Below, in pieces: positions 7,118-14,974 of a stretch of 34,397 bases of DNA. Source of the DNA: Solidesulfovibrio aerotolerans (lineage in GTDB: Bacteria > Desulfobacterota > Desulfovibrionia > Desulfovibrionales > Desulfovibrionaceae); NCBI RefSeq assembly GCF_009856865.1, contig NZ_WVUD01000040.1, positions 1 to 34,397 of the forward strand. Direction: 5' to 3'. How positions within the stretch are numbered: the stretch's first letter is position 1; each line of letters begins with the position of its first letter. A program made the position numbers and the translations under genes. A model generated the notes under the pieces. The model did no database searches, was not told where the DNA came from, and was given only the letters and a program-made list of their open reading frames with translations.

Positions 7118-7942
7118 GTGTCGAAAAAAAAAGCAGAGCGTCCCGAGCCGGCCAGCCTGGGGCTGCCCCGGGTCGGGGTCGAGAGCCATGCCCATCTGGA
7201 TGGCGAAGGTTTTTCGCCGGAAGAGATTCCGGCTGTCCTTGAGCGGGCGGCAGGAGCCGGCATCGCCCAGGTGGGCAACGTCTATCTGGGGCCGGCGGCC
7301 TATGCGGCCGGCCGGGGGCTTTTTGCCGGCCACCCCGAGGTCTTTGGCATCCTGGGGCAGCATCCCTGCGATGCGGCCACAGCCGTCCCCGGCGATGTGG
7401 CGGCCATGGAAGCGGCCTTTCGGGCCGACGGTAACTTAAAGGCCGTGGGCGAGATCGGGCTCGACTACTACTGGGACGCGACCACGGCCGAGGTTCAAAA
7501 GCGGCTTTTTCGCGACCAGCTCGCCCTGGCCCGGGAACTGGCGCTGCCGGCGGTCATCCACAGCCGCGACGCCGCTGCCGACACCCTGGCGATCCTGGAC
7601 GACCTGGGCTTTGCCGGCCGGCCGCTGGTGTGGCACTGCTTTGGCGGCGACGCCGCCCTGGCCCGGGAAATCGCCCGGCGCGGCTTTTACTTTTCCATCC
7701 CCGGGCCGGTGACCTATCGCAAGAATACCGCCCTGGCCGAGGCCGTGGCCGGCCTTGATCCCACGCGGCTGCTCCTGGAAACCGACGCCCCCTATCTGAC
7801 CCCCGAGCCTTGGCGCGGCAAGCGCAACGAACCGGCCCTGCTGGTCTTTACGGCCGCCCGCGTGGCGGCGTTGCTGGGCTTGGAGACGGCTGCGCTGTGG
7901 CGGCAGACCGGCGACAACGCCCGGGCCTTTTTCGGTCTGTAA
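7118..7942 (+). CDS. TatD-family metal-dependent hydrolase
   Basis: A 274-residue TIM-barrel hydrolase of the TatD/YcfH DNase type. It shows ESHAHLD with the HxH metal pair, GEIGLDYYWD with the catalytic Glu, HSRDA, HCFGG and ETDAPYLTPEPWRGK near the end, all in the family order. The known family acts as a 3'-5' exonuclease or deoxyribonuclease, or in tRNA-like hydrolysis. GTG 7118 is chosen because GGAG lies about 9 bases before it; the frame remains open far upstream, but that portion is antisense to the channel gene. A run of nine A residues (7124-7132) directly follows the start, encoding three Lys codons. The gene stands alone. Confidence 0.9.
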   Translation: MSKKKAERPEPASLGLPRVGVESHAHLDGEGFSPEEIPAVLERAAGAGIAQVGNVYLGPAAYAAGRGLFAGHPEVFGILGQHPCDAATAVPGDVAAMEAAFRADGNLKAVGEIGLDYYWDATTAEVQKRLFRDQLALARELALPAVIHSRDAAADTLAILDDLGFAGRPLVWHCFGGDAALAREIARRGFYFSIPGPVTYRKNTALAEAVAGLDPTRLLLETDAPYLTPEPWRGKRNEPALLVFTAARVAALLGLETAALWRQTGDNARAFFGL

Positions 7943-7970
7943 CAGCCAAGGCGCGTCTTTAAGACCTTGG

Positions 7971-8004
7971 CCGGCTTGCCCAAAAGCCGGGGGCGCGCTA
8001 CGAT
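7971..8004 (+). promoter_or_regulatory. candidate promoter overlapping a small hairpin, upstream of the 8047 gene
   Basis: TTGCCC (7976-7981), a 17-base spacer, then TACGAT (7999-8004), about 40 bases before the ATG. The -35 falls in the loop region of an inverted repeat CCGGCTT/AAGCCGG (7971-7990), which could instead be a weak terminator of the upstream gene since no T-tract follows. Confidence 0.4.
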
Positions 8005-8046
8005 GGGCTTTCCAAAAGACTCACCCCCAACGGGAGACGCATTGCC

Positions 8047-8688
8047 ATGGCCCTTGAAATCACGACCCAAGGCGATATCGACCAGATCGTTGTGACCTCG
8101 CTGTCCCGCGCCTTCGTGCAAAAGATCTACCGGCATTGCTGGGGCAAAAACAACACCCCCTATTTCGCCGGCAACTGTTTTCGGGGCGTGCTCTATTTCG
8201 ACGAACGGCTGGCCAGCAAATACGCCGACGACGTGGGATTTCCCTGGCGGGGCTGGTTGTCCGCCCCCAAGTTTCACCACCGCACCGGGGCCAGCCTGGA
8301 CCACGGGCTGAACCTGCTGGTGCGCGACGGGCAGGGCGAGCGGGAAATCTCGTCCGGGGGCATTGCCGTGACCGAGAATCGGGTGCGCCTGGACGCCTTT
8401 CTTGGGTTACTCGGCGAGGACGAAGTGCTGGCCGTACTCGGGGCGGTGGACAAGGGCGAGATGGTGTTTACGCTGCCCGATTACACCGGACCGTTTGACC
8501 CGGACAAGCTGACCATTGTCGTGGATCGCCTGTCGGATCTCTACTGCGAAGAGACCGTGATCACGGGATTGGTCTACGACGGCCAGGTCATGGGCATGGA
8601 AACCGGCGAGTCGCGCGGCAAGAGCGTGGTCGATCCGCTGTTGATCAGCGCCGAGGGCAAGCTGCTCGACATGTACGACTTCGCCTGA
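8047..8688 (+). CDS. hypothetical protein, 213 residues
   Basis: A soluble-looking protein with a good ribosome site (GGGAGA about 8 bases upstream of ATG 8047). It has no signal peptide or membrane segment and no catalytic motif I can name. Notable features are a Cys/Trp/Tyr-rich N-terminal part (IYRHCWGKNNTPYFAGNC), a central acidic strand-rich segment and C-terminal GESRGKSVVDPLLIS. I do not recognise the family. The gene is preceded by a plausible promoter and followed, 130 bases later, by a stand-alone response regulator in the same direction, so a common regulon is possible but unproven. Confidence 0.8.
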   Translation: MALEITTQGDIDQIVVTSLSRAFVQKIYRHCWGKNNTPYFAGNCFRGVLYFDERLASKYADDVGFPWRGWLSAPKFHHRTGASLDHGLNLLVRDGQGEREISSGGIAVTENRVRLDAFLGLLGEDEVLAVLGAVDKGEMVFTLPDYTGPFDPDKLTIVVDRLSDLYCEETVITGLVYDGQVMGMETGESRGKSVVDPLLISAEGKLLDMYDFA

Positions 8689-8818
8689 TGCTGGCGTTTG
8701 CGGCGGCGGGCAATCCTGCCAAGAGGCCGCAAGGTGCCGTCCGTTGCGCCGGCGCGACGGGGACTCGCACTTGGCGGCACCGGCCCCTGCAACCTCAAGT
8801 TCAGCGGAGGAAGCCGAC

Positions 8819-9196
8819 GTGAAAAACGTATTGGTCGTGGATGACGATCCAAGCATTCGCGCGCTTATCCGGCTGTATCTGGAAAGTGCGGGCTACGGTG
8901 TCGTTGAGGCCGCCGATGGACGGGAAGCCATGGCGCTGTTGGACGGGCAGGCGGTGGACCTCGTGATTCTCGACATCTTCATGCCGGAAATGGACGGTCT
9001 GGAGGTGTTGCAAGTGCTGCGGGGACACAGCACCGCGTGCAAGGTCATGGCCATTTCCGGCGGTTCGGCCAAGATCGGCATGGACCTGCTCGGCCATGCC
9101 ACGATTTTCGGGGCCGATCTGGTCTTGGAAAAGCCCTTTGGCGAAGCCACGCTGCTCGGCAAGGTCCGTTCCCTGATCGGGCCGTCAGCGGGTTAA
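8819..9196 (+). CDS. single-domain response regulator (CheY-like)
   Basis: A 125-residue receiver domain only. Acidic pocket DDD is at residues 8-10, the phosphoacceptor is D52 in DLVILDIFMPEMDG, AISGG is the switch region (Ser in place of Thr), and the conserved Lys lies in LEKPFG near the end. GTG 8819 with GGAGG 8 bases upstream is the start; an in-frame ATG at 8744 would add 25 residues of non-domain sequence. There is no output domain, so it should act by protein interaction or by phosphorelay. A REC-Hpt protein is encoded convergently just downstream, which makes a relay between the two attractive. The cognate kinase is not in the window. Confidence 0.9.
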   Translation: MKNVLVVDDDPSIRALIRLYLESAGYGVVEAADGREAMALLDGQAVDLVILDIFMPEMDGLEVLQVLRGHSTACKVMAISGGSAKIGMDLLGHATIFGADLVLEKPFGEATLLGKVRSLIGPSAG

Positions 9197-9258
9197 CGGC
9201 GCGTTCGGGGAGTTCTGTTCCGGTCTGCGGCCGACCGGATTGCCAGCCCGTGCGGCGG

Positions 9259-9390
9259 CCCTTTGAAAAACGTCTCCCGGTGCGTGGACCGGGTGGCTTC
9301 CACTCGCCAACACCCGTCCCCCCCAAAAAAAACTTCTCCCGCTGGGGGGTCCGGGGGGATCATCCCCCCGGCCGCCGGAGGCATTCTTTC
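9259..9390. repeat. palindromic intergenic repeat R3 with a truncated copy of its arm
   Basis: R3 covers about 9328-9390: AAACTTCTCCC, a G-run, the perfect hairpin CCGGGGGGAT-C-ATCCCCCCGG (9351-9371), then CCGCCGGAGGCA. It is in the same reverse orientation as R2, R5 and R7 and points to the stop of the minus-strand REC-Hpt gene. A shorter relative of the left arm (CTTTGAAAAACGTCTCCC) is at 9260-9278. The opposite inverted partner seen elsewhere is missing here. Confidence 0.7.
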
Positions 9391-9407
9391 CTTCTCCTCC
9401 TCGGGCG

Positions 9408-10124
9408 CTACTCGCCGCCGGCGGGCCAGTCCAGGCGGGCTTTGGCCAAAAGGGCCGCAGCCCAGTCCAGGGCCGCCCCGGCGGCCACTGTTTCGCCGGC
9501 CTGTTCCAGGGCCGCCCCGGCCTGTCCCAGTTCGCCAAAGCCATACGACCCGGCCGAACCTTTGAGCCGGTGCCCCAGGCGGCGCACCGTCTCCAGGTCG
9601 CCCCGGGACAATGCCTGCCGCGCCTCGTCCAGGCTCTGCCGGGATGTTTCGTAAAAAAACGGCAGCAGGGCGGTCAGCCGGCCCGGGTCCACGGCCTCGC
9701 GCTCCGGGCGCGACGCTGTTTCGGTCGGCTGGCCGTTGCCGAGAAAGGACAGCAGGGTGCGCAGCATGGTTGTCTTGCGCACGGGCTTGACCAGAAAATC
9801 CGTAAAGCCGGCTTCCTGGCAGCGCAGCCGGTGCTCATCCAGGGCGTGGGCGGTCAGGGCCAGGATGGGCACCGGCGGGCTGTGCCGCTGCCACTCCAGC
9901 GCCCGGATGCGCCGGGTGGCTTCGTAGCCGTCCACCACCGGCATCTCCAGATCCATGACCACCAGATCATAGGAATGGGCGCTAAAAAGCGCCACGGCCT
10001 CGTCGCCGTTGACGGCCTCGTCGAGACGGTACTGGGCGTTGGCCAAAAAAAGGCGCAACAGCGCCAGATTGTCGCGGTTGTCGTCAACCAGCAACAGGCG
10101 GGGGCAGGGTGCGGCTTGGACCAT
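9408..10124 (-). CDS. response regulator receiver-Hpt fusion
   Basis: A 238-residue protein. Residues 8-125 are a receiver domain with D58 in DLVVMDLEMPVVDG as phosphoacceptor and K113 in FLVKPV. Residues about 145-230 are an Hpt four-helix domain with H185 in RRLGHRLKGSAGSYGF. This is the middle of a phosphorelay: Asp accepts phosphate from a hybrid kinase and His passes it to another receiver, or the reverse. No kinase or DNA-binding output is fused. It sits convergent to a lone receiver at 8819 and 68 bases downstream of a DUF4911-like gene on the same strand. The ATG ribosome site is weak. Confidence 0.9.
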   Translation of the reverse strand: MVQAAPCPRLLLVDDNRDNLALLRLFLANAQYRLDEAVNGDEAVALFSAHSYDLVVMDLEMPVVDGYEATRRIRALEWQRHSPPVPILALTAHALDEHRLRCQEAGFTDFLVKPVRKTTMLRTLLSFLGNGQPTETASRPEREAVDPGRLTALLPFFYETSRQSLDEARQALSRGDLETVRRLGHRLKGSAGSYGFGELGQAGAALEQAGETVAAGAALDWAAALLAKARLDWPAGGE

Positions 10125-10192
10125 TGGCGTTCACCGGTTGGCCGGTCGGGTTGGATACAAGGTCGGCTTTCAGTAAAAAGTTCCCCGCAGCA

Positions 10193-10501
10193 TTACCCAT
10201 CTCCACCGCAAGGCGCAACGGGAAAGGCGCTTTGCGGGCGCAGACAAACCGTTGTTTCCGGGCACATGACGGCCAGATCCTCTAAAAAGGCCTCCACCCG
10301 GGCGGTTTCGTCCGGGCAGTAGGTCAGCCGCACCACGGCGGCGAAGCGGTCCACCACCGTGGGCAGGGCCAGATTGTCCTCGGCCTGGAGCAGAAAGGTG
10401 AGCAAGGAGACGTTGCGCGGCATAAGGCGCACATAGAGCCGGGCCGAGGCCGTGGGCACGGGATGGTGGCGACGGCGCAGCGGGCGGTTGCGTTTTTTCA
10501 C
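10193..10501 (-). CDS. small DUF4911-like protein
   Basis: A 102-residue basic-start protein (KKRNRPLRRRHH) with a strand/helix pattern SARLYVRLMPRNVSLLTFLLQAEDNLALPTVVD, then VVRLTYCPDETARVEAFLEDL. I think it belongs to the DUF4911 group common in Desulfovibrio, by recollection of the pattern and of its neighbour; this needs a profile search. The GTG start overlaps the M24 peptidase stop by four bases, so the two are translationally coupled. Function unknown; the length and fold suggest a small regulatory or adaptor protein. Confidence 0.7.
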   Translation of the reverse strand: MKKRNRPLRRRHHPVPTASARLYVRLMPRNVSLLTFLLQAEDNLALPTVVDRFAAVVRLTYCPDETARVEAFLEDLAVMCPETTVCLRPQSAFPVAPCGGDG

Positions 10502-11580
10502 AAAATCTCACAGCCGCGTTCGGTGATAAGGGCCATGTGTTCCCAGCGGGCACCGCCCCATTCGGGATAATACAGCCCCGGTTCCACCGTCACCACCATG
10601 CCCGGTTTGAGCACGCCCTCGGCCGAGGGATTCAGGCTTGGCCCTTCGTGGGTTTCCAGGCCGATGCCATGGCCCAGGGAATGGGTGAAGTGTTCGGCCA
10701 CGCCTTCCCGGACAAAGACCTCCCGGGCCAGGGCGTAGGCCTGGCGAAAGGGCATCCCCGGCTCCAGCCGGTCCAGGGCGGCGGCCTGGGCGGCCTGAAC
10801 CCGGGCCAGCATGGTGGTAAAGCGCTCGGGCGGGGTCGCGCCCACCCAGACGGTGCGGGTCTGGTCCGAGCAGTAGGCAAGCGCCCGGCCGCCCACGTCC
10901 ACCAGCACCAGACAGCCGTCGGTGATGACCGTCTGGCCCGGAATGGCGTGGGGCAGGGCGGCGTTGGCATCAACGGCCACGATGGGGGAAAAGGCCAGTT
11001 CGCTGGCCCCAAGATCCCGGAAGCATTTTTCGATCTCCCAGGCGGCCTGGGCCTCGGTGCGCCCGGGAATGAGGATGTCCGGCAGGCTGGCCATGACCGC
11101 GTGGTTGATGGCGGCCGAGCGGCGCATGCGCTCGATTTCGCCGGCGTCCTTGTGCAGGCGCAGCGGCTCCACCAGCAGCCCGGCCGGGGCCAGCGGGATG
11201 TGTTCGGCCAGACGCTGGTGGGTGTCCACGGACAGGCTGGCGGCCTCAAAGGCCAGGGTCCTAACCCCCCGGTCTTTTAAAAAACCGGCGATGGCGGCAA
11301 ACCGACCGGCCCCGTAGAGGTGCAAATCCTTTTCGGGCCACAGGCGCAGGGCGGCGTCGCGGTAGCGGGCGTCGGTAAAAAGCGCGTCCCGGCCGTCGGC
11401 GGCGACGCACAGATAGCCGGCCGTTTCGTTGCACTGGGGATCGTGCAGTTCAAAACCGCTCAAATAGTAGCGGTTGGCGGCGTGGGACACGAGGAGCGCT
11501 TCGTACCCCAGGCTGGCCAGCGTCAGGCGCAGGCGGTCGCGCCTTGCGGCGAAAAGGGCGCTGTCGGAAGGGTTGCTCAC
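10498..11580 (-). CDS. M24 family aminopeptidase (Xaa-Pro type)
   Basis: A 360-residue pita-bread metallopeptidase. The N-terminal creatinase-like domain covers residues 1-130 (YYLSGFELHDPQCNET). The catalytic domain from about 140 shows metal ligands in order: D in VLVDVGG, D in YCSDQTRTVWVG, H in THSLGHGIGLETHEGPS, E in TVEPGLYYPEWGGARWEH and a final Glu in LITERG. This set matches Xaa-Pro dipeptidase or aminopeptidase P. GTG 11580 has AAGGAG about 12 bases upstream. Forms a minus-strand unit with the downstream DUF4911-like gene. Confidence 0.9.
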   Translation of the reverse strand: MSNPSDSALFAARRDRLRLTLASLGYEALLVSHAANRYYLSGFELHDPQCNETAGYLCVAADGRDALFTDARYRDAALRLWPEKDLHLYGAGRFAAIAGFLKDRGVRTLAFEAASLSVDTHQRLAEHIPLAPAGLLVEPLRLHKDAGEIERMRRSAAINHAVMASLPDILIPGRTEAQAAWEIEKCFRDLGASELAFSPIVAVDANAALPHAIPGQTVITDGCLVLVDVGGRALAYCSDQTRTVWVGATPPERFTTMLARVQAAQAAALDRLEPGMPFRQAYALAREVFVREGVAEHFTHSLGHGIGLETHEGPSLNPSAEGVLKPGMVVTVEPGLYYPEWGGARWEHMALITERGCEIL

Positions 11581-11663
11581 GGCGGTCTGTACTCCTTGGA
11601 GCGGTTTGATTGTGCCGGGGAGGTGTTGCCAATGGGGCTGGCGGCGTCAACAGGACGCGGGGC

Positions 11664-13043
11664 TTACAGGCTGTAGACCGTCTCGGGCTGGTCCAGCACC
11701 AGCCGTTCCGCCCATTGGACGCCCTGCATGAAGGAATGGTCCATGTTGCCGACTTCGTATTTCCAGCCGCCAAAGCGGCCCCGGGACTGGATGCCCAGCC
11801 GCTCCAGGGCCGGCTGGAGCACGGCCAGGGCGGCGTCGCGGGTGAGGCAGGGGACGGGATAGGCATAGTCCACCCGCATCTCCCAGGTGGTCGTGCGCCG
11901 GGCCACATCGTCCGGGGCGATCAGGGTGGTGGCCACGAGGCCGGCGACGGTCGCTTCGGCAAGCGCGGCCGGATCGGCCGGTTTGTGGGCCGAAAAGCTG
12001 GTTTCGGTCATCAGCGCCCGGCTGCGCGGGATCATGCCGTCCGGGTCCGGGGTGTTTAAGGGCGAATAATTGTGGAAGTTGGTGACCCGGTAGAAGGGGC
12101 AGTCGTTTTCCGGGAAATACATCCAGCAGCGGGGGTCCGGGGGCGCGCCGGCAAAGCCCAGGCCGTGGATGTGGGAGCCGCTGTGCGTTAAGCCCTTGGC
12201 CGCTTCGTGCAGGGCGTCGGCGGCCCCGGCAAGCTGCTCGGTGACCAGGATGTCCAGGGGACCGGTGCTGAGCAGGTGGTCGTAGCCGATGACCTGGCCG
12301 GAACCGGTCACAACGGTTTTGGCAACGGGGTCGATGCGCCGGCCGGGGTCGCCCAGGCGCACCCGGTCGGCAAACCGGGCGGCCAGACGGCGATAGATTT
12401 CGCCGGTGCCGCCGGTGAGCGGAAAGCTGAAGGTGTTATTCGGTCCCCAGGCCACGTCGTCGGTGCCGTAGATGATATTTTTAATGACCCGGGCGGCGTC
12501 CACCACGGACACGCGTTCGCCGATCCAGCGATGGGACATGCGCTCGGCCGGATGGGCCCAGACCTTGAAATTGTAGGGCACCATGAAAAGCCGGGCGATG
12601 CCCGGCCCGAACACCCGGTCGATCCATTCCCGGAAATGGGCCGGCGGGTTGGGGTGCACGTTTGCGGCGGCGTCGCGGCCGGCGGCGAGCAGGCCCTCGA
12701 CGCACTCCCAGACGAGATCCGGGGGCAGGCGGCGGATGTTGTTTTGAAACGGGTAGGGCACGAAGGTGCCGGCGGCGCGAATCCAGGATTCGCGCTGGTG
12801 GCGCAGGACATCGTTGCCGAGCAGTTCGTCCAGGAGCCGGTCGAAGGCCGGGTAGTGTGAAAAAACCACATGGCCGCCCACATCCCAGGTGTAGCCGGCC
12901 GGGTCGGTGAAGCTGGCGGACAGGCCGCCGATATAGGCGTTGCGCTCCAGAACCAGGAAATCGTTCTCGCCGAGTTCAGCCAGCCGGTTGGCCGCGCCAA
13001 GGCCGGTGGGGCCGGCTCCGAGGATCAGATACTTGACGTGCAT
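11664..13043 (-). CDS. FAD-dependent oxidoreductase, UDP-galactopyranose mutase/protoporphyrinogen-oxidase-like
   Basis: A 459-residue flavoprotein. It opens with a Rossmann FAD motif YLILGAGPTGLGAANRL and then the acidic-helix EN of LVLERNAYIGGLSASF. A GG motif and DVGGHVVFSHYPAFDRLL follow. The middle reads FMVPYNFKVWAHPAERMSHRWIGERV, seen in sugar-mutase-like amine-oxidase relatives, and the end FGGWKYEVGNMDHSFMQGVQWAE fits an FAD-ribityl contact. A reaction cannot be fixed; polysaccharide precursor rearrangement is one option. I start at ATG 13043 (GGAGACACCC before it); the frame extends 82 codons further but would run through the terminator of the next gene. It follows an RNA-binding protein gene and its hairpin. 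Confidence 0.85.
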   Translation of the reverse strand: MHVKYLILGAGPTGLGAANRLAELGENDFLVLERNAYIGGLSASFTDPAGYTWDVGGHVVFSHYPAFDRLLDELLGNDVLRHQRESWIRAAGTFVPYPFQNNIRRLPPDLVWECVEGLLAAGRDAAANVHPNPPAHFREWIDRVFGPGIARLFMVPYNFKVWAHPAERMSHRWIGERVSVVDAARVIKNIIYGTDDVAWGPNNTFSFPLTGGTGEIYRRLAARFADRVRLGDPGRRIDPVAKTVVTGSGQVIGYDHLLSTGPLDILVTEQLAGAADALHEAAKGLTHSGSHIHGLGFAGAPPDPRCWMYFPENDCPFYRVTNFHNYSPLNTPDPDGMIPRSRALMTETSFSAHKPADPAALAEATVAGLVATTLIAPDDVARRTTTWEMRVDYAYPVPCLTRDAALAVLQPALERLGIQSRGRFGGWKYEVGNMDHSFMQGVQWAERLVLDQPETVYSL

Positions 13044-13105
13044 GGGTGTCTCCATCGGGAAAGGGGCAAGTCTGTCAAAAAAAAGCGCCGGCCAGGGATC
13101 GCGAT

Positions 13106-13143
13106 AAAAAAACTCCCGGGGCCGGACAGGCCGGACCCGGGAG
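13106..13143 (-). terminator. intrinsic terminator of the RRM protein gene
   Basis: On the minus strand a GC-rich inverted repeat (CTCCCGGG...CCCGGGAG with GCCGG/CCGGC inner arms) is followed at once by seven T residues. It lies 22 bases past the RRM stop and about 60 bases before the oxidoreductase start, so it separates the two genes. Confidence 0.85.
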
Positions 13144-13164
13144 GAAACATGTTTCGCCGGGCGA

Positions 13165-13443
13165 TTACCAGGCCGGGCGGCGGGGGGGGCGCGGCGCGCG
13201 AGGCTTGGCCTCGTTGACCTTGAGGTTGCGGCCCTCGAAGTCGGCGCCGTCCAGGGACCGGATGGCCTCGTCGGCAGCGGTGTCGTCATCCATCTCCACG
13301 AATCCGAAGCCGCGCGGTTTGCCGGTCTCGCGGTCGGAAATCAGTTTGACGGATTGGACGCCCCCGTAGCGGGCAAACAGGTCACGGACGTTTTCCTCGG
13401 TGGTGCGGAACGGCAGATTGCCAACATAGATGTTCTTAGCCAT
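13165..13443 (-). CDS. RRM-domain RNA-binding protein
   Basis: A 92-residue single RNA-recognition-motif protein. RNP2 is IYVGNLPF (residues 4-11) and RNP1 is KPRGFGFVEM (about 42-51), both with their aromatic positions. The C-terminal tail is basic (KVNEAKPRAPRPPRRPAW). Proteins of this type in cyanobacteria and delta-proteobacteria bind single-stranded RNA and are often cold-responsive; a role as RNA chaperone is inferred. GGGGAG precedes ATG 13443. The gene appears to be monocistronic: it has its own terminator downstream and a promoter roughly 280 bases upstream. Confidence 0.92.
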   Translation of the reverse strand: MAKNIYVGNLPFRTTEENVRDLFARYGGVQSVKLISDRETGKPRGFGFVEMDDDTAADEAIRSLDGADFEGRNLKVNEAKPRAPRPPRRPAW

Positions 13444-13716
13444 GAGACACGGACTCCCCAAACGGTTGACGTCAGCGAACGCGAAGCGTGGACGCAGGAC
13501 GGAACCCCGGCGGCTACGCTCCTCCCCAGGACAATCCCATCGGCCGCAGGGCCGTTGTGGCCTGACAATCGGAGTGCATCCGTCGATAGGGACGGGAAGC
13601 GACAAAGAAACGGTCTGTGCGCACTCGTATTCCGGACTCCGCAAGAGTCGCGCCGCACAATATCCCGGGAGGAAAATCACGCACCACACGCAAAATCGTC
13701 ACGGGTTTGAGCGATC
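13444..13716 (-). promoter_or_regulatory. long 5' leader of the RRM gene
   Basis: Between the candidate promoter (13723-13751) and the ATG lie about 270 bases without a convincing gene on either strand. It contains a short inverted repeat GACTC-CGCAA-GAGTC (13635-13649). ORFs crossing it are not protein-like. A long leader is typical of RNA chaperones that control their own mRNA, but nothing here proves a riboswitch or thermometer. Confidence 0.4.
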
Positions 13717-13722
13717 ATGGAA

Positions 13723-13751
13723 ACGATAGCGGACGGGTCAATGGCTGGCAA
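13723..13751 (-). promoter_or_regulatory. candidate sigma70 promoter for the RRM gene
   Basis: On the minus strand TTGCCA (13746-13751), 17 bases, then TATCGT (13723-13728). Five of six and four of six positions agree with the consensus and the spacing is ideal. The region just upstream (13740-13800) is AT-rich. Confidence 0.5.
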
Positions 13752-13933
13752 GATAAAATTGTTCGTTATTAAGGTTACACGCTGTATTTTTTATTCTTTA
13801 TGGCTGGCTTGGGCCGGTTGAAATGACGTTGCCACCCTTGGCCGGGGTGCGCTCGCCGGCGAAACAGGGTATGCGGCGGCAGGCGTCCTGCCCAGAGCGC
13901 CAGAGCAGCATCCGGGACGTTGCGAGGAAGTTT

Positions 13934-14692
13934 ATGGCTGCAGTATTGGCAACGCAACGATTCTCCGTGGCGGTATCGTTGCGGGAAAACTACAAGATGG
14001 GGACCGGGACCACCACCCGGGACGGCGAGCGGGTGCTCTACTATTATGCCGAGAAGACGCCCGAAACCGGCATCCGCATCCAGGCCCTAAACGGCAACAG
14101 CGTGCCCAGCGGCGAAGTGACGCCGGTGCCCGAAGCGGAGTTTCTGGAGAAGTACAAGCCCGAACCGCTCCTGTATTACAATCAGGTCAAGCCGCGCATG
14201 GACGCCATGCAGCAGGAACTGGCGCGGGGCGAGAAACATCTGGAGGCCGGACGGCTGGAGCGGGCCGAAGAATCCTTCCAGAGAGCATTGGGGTACGACG
14301 CCGAGAATCTGCGGGCCATTTTCGGCCTGGGCAACGCCTATCTGTCCGGCGGCAAGCTCGACGAAGCCCGGGAAATCTTTGACAAGATCATGGGCATCGA
14401 TCTGGCCTTCGGGCCGGAAAACAAATTTCTGTTCAACGAATTCGGCATCCGCATGCGAAAGATGGGGCTGCTCGATCTGGCCCGGGCGTATTACGAAAAG
14501 GCCCTGGGCGTCAGCGAAAATGACGAAAACCTGCAGTTCAACCTCGGCCGGGTTCTCTACGAACTAAAAGATTACCCCGCCGCCGCACAAGCCGCCGAAC
14601 GCTGTCTGGCCATCAATCCCGGTTTTCTGATCGCCGCCAAACTCGCCAAAGCCGCCCGCAAATCCGCCGCCGCCGCTGCCGAGAAGAGTTAA
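13934..14692 (+). CDS. TPR-repeat protein, paralogue of the 17811-18545 gene
   Basis: A 252-residue protein. The N-terminal 90 residues are strand-rich (RFSVAVSLRENYKMGTGTTTRDGERVLYYYAEK). From about residue 95 there are three or four tetratricopeptide units: LARGEKHLEAGRLERAEESFQRAL, FGLGNAYLSGGKLDEAREIFDKI, NEFGIRMRKMGLLDLARAYYEKAL and FNLGRVLYELKDYPAAAQAAERCLAINP. I start at ATG 13934 (GCGAGGAAG upstream); the open frame extends back to 13823 without a ribosome site. No signal peptide is seen, so a cytoplasmic adaptor is likely. Its C-terminal TPRs closely match those of the other TPR gene in this window. Confidence 0.85.
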   Translation: MAAVLATQRFSVAVSLRENYKMGTGTTTRDGERVLYYYAEKTPETGIRIQALNGNSVPSGEVTPVPEAEFLEKYKPEPLLYYNQVKPRMDAMQQELARGEKHLEAGRLERAEESFQRALGYDAENLRAIFGLGNAYLSGGKLDEAREIFDKIMGIDLAFGPENKFLFNEFGIRMRKMGLLDLARAYYEKALGVSENDENLQFNLGRVLYELKDYPAAAQAAERCLAINPGFLIAAKLAKAARKSAAAAAEKS

Positions 14693-14974
14693 GAGTGCCT
14701 CCGGCGGCCGGGGGGGATAATCCCCCCCGGACCCCCTTGATGGGAAAGTAATTCAATGGGTTTTGGGCGGTGGTGGGCAGTCTGGGCGGCTATCGGCCTG
14801 GACAGCCAGCGGTTGGGCTTGGCGGGAGCCACTGGTGGTCCGGTGCCAAAAAGTGTGAACCTTTTGGAATCCCACCTTGAACCAAGGGAAACCCCCCTTA
14901 TAAAACTTCTCCAGTTGGGGGGGCCGGGGGCCTCAGGCTCCCGGCCGCCGGAGGCACTCTTCTGCCTTCTCTTC
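14693..14974. repeat. inverted pair of palindromic repeats R4 and R5
   Basis: R4 (about 14696-14745) reads GCCTCCGGCGGCC, hairpin CCGGGGGGGAT-A-ATCCCCCCCGG (14708-14730), then ACCCCCTTGATGGGAAAG. R5 (about 14902-14960) is in opposite orientation: AAACTTCTCCAG, a G-run, then CCGGCCGCCGGAGGCA. Their GCCTCCGG ends face the stop codons of the convergent TPR and folD genes. The ~155 bases between them include TTTGGAATCCCACC, also present next to R1. Confidence 0.75.

Noticed and set aside
12207-12860. 217-codon plus-strand frame
   Set aside because: Antisense to the FAD oxidoreductase and without protein features.
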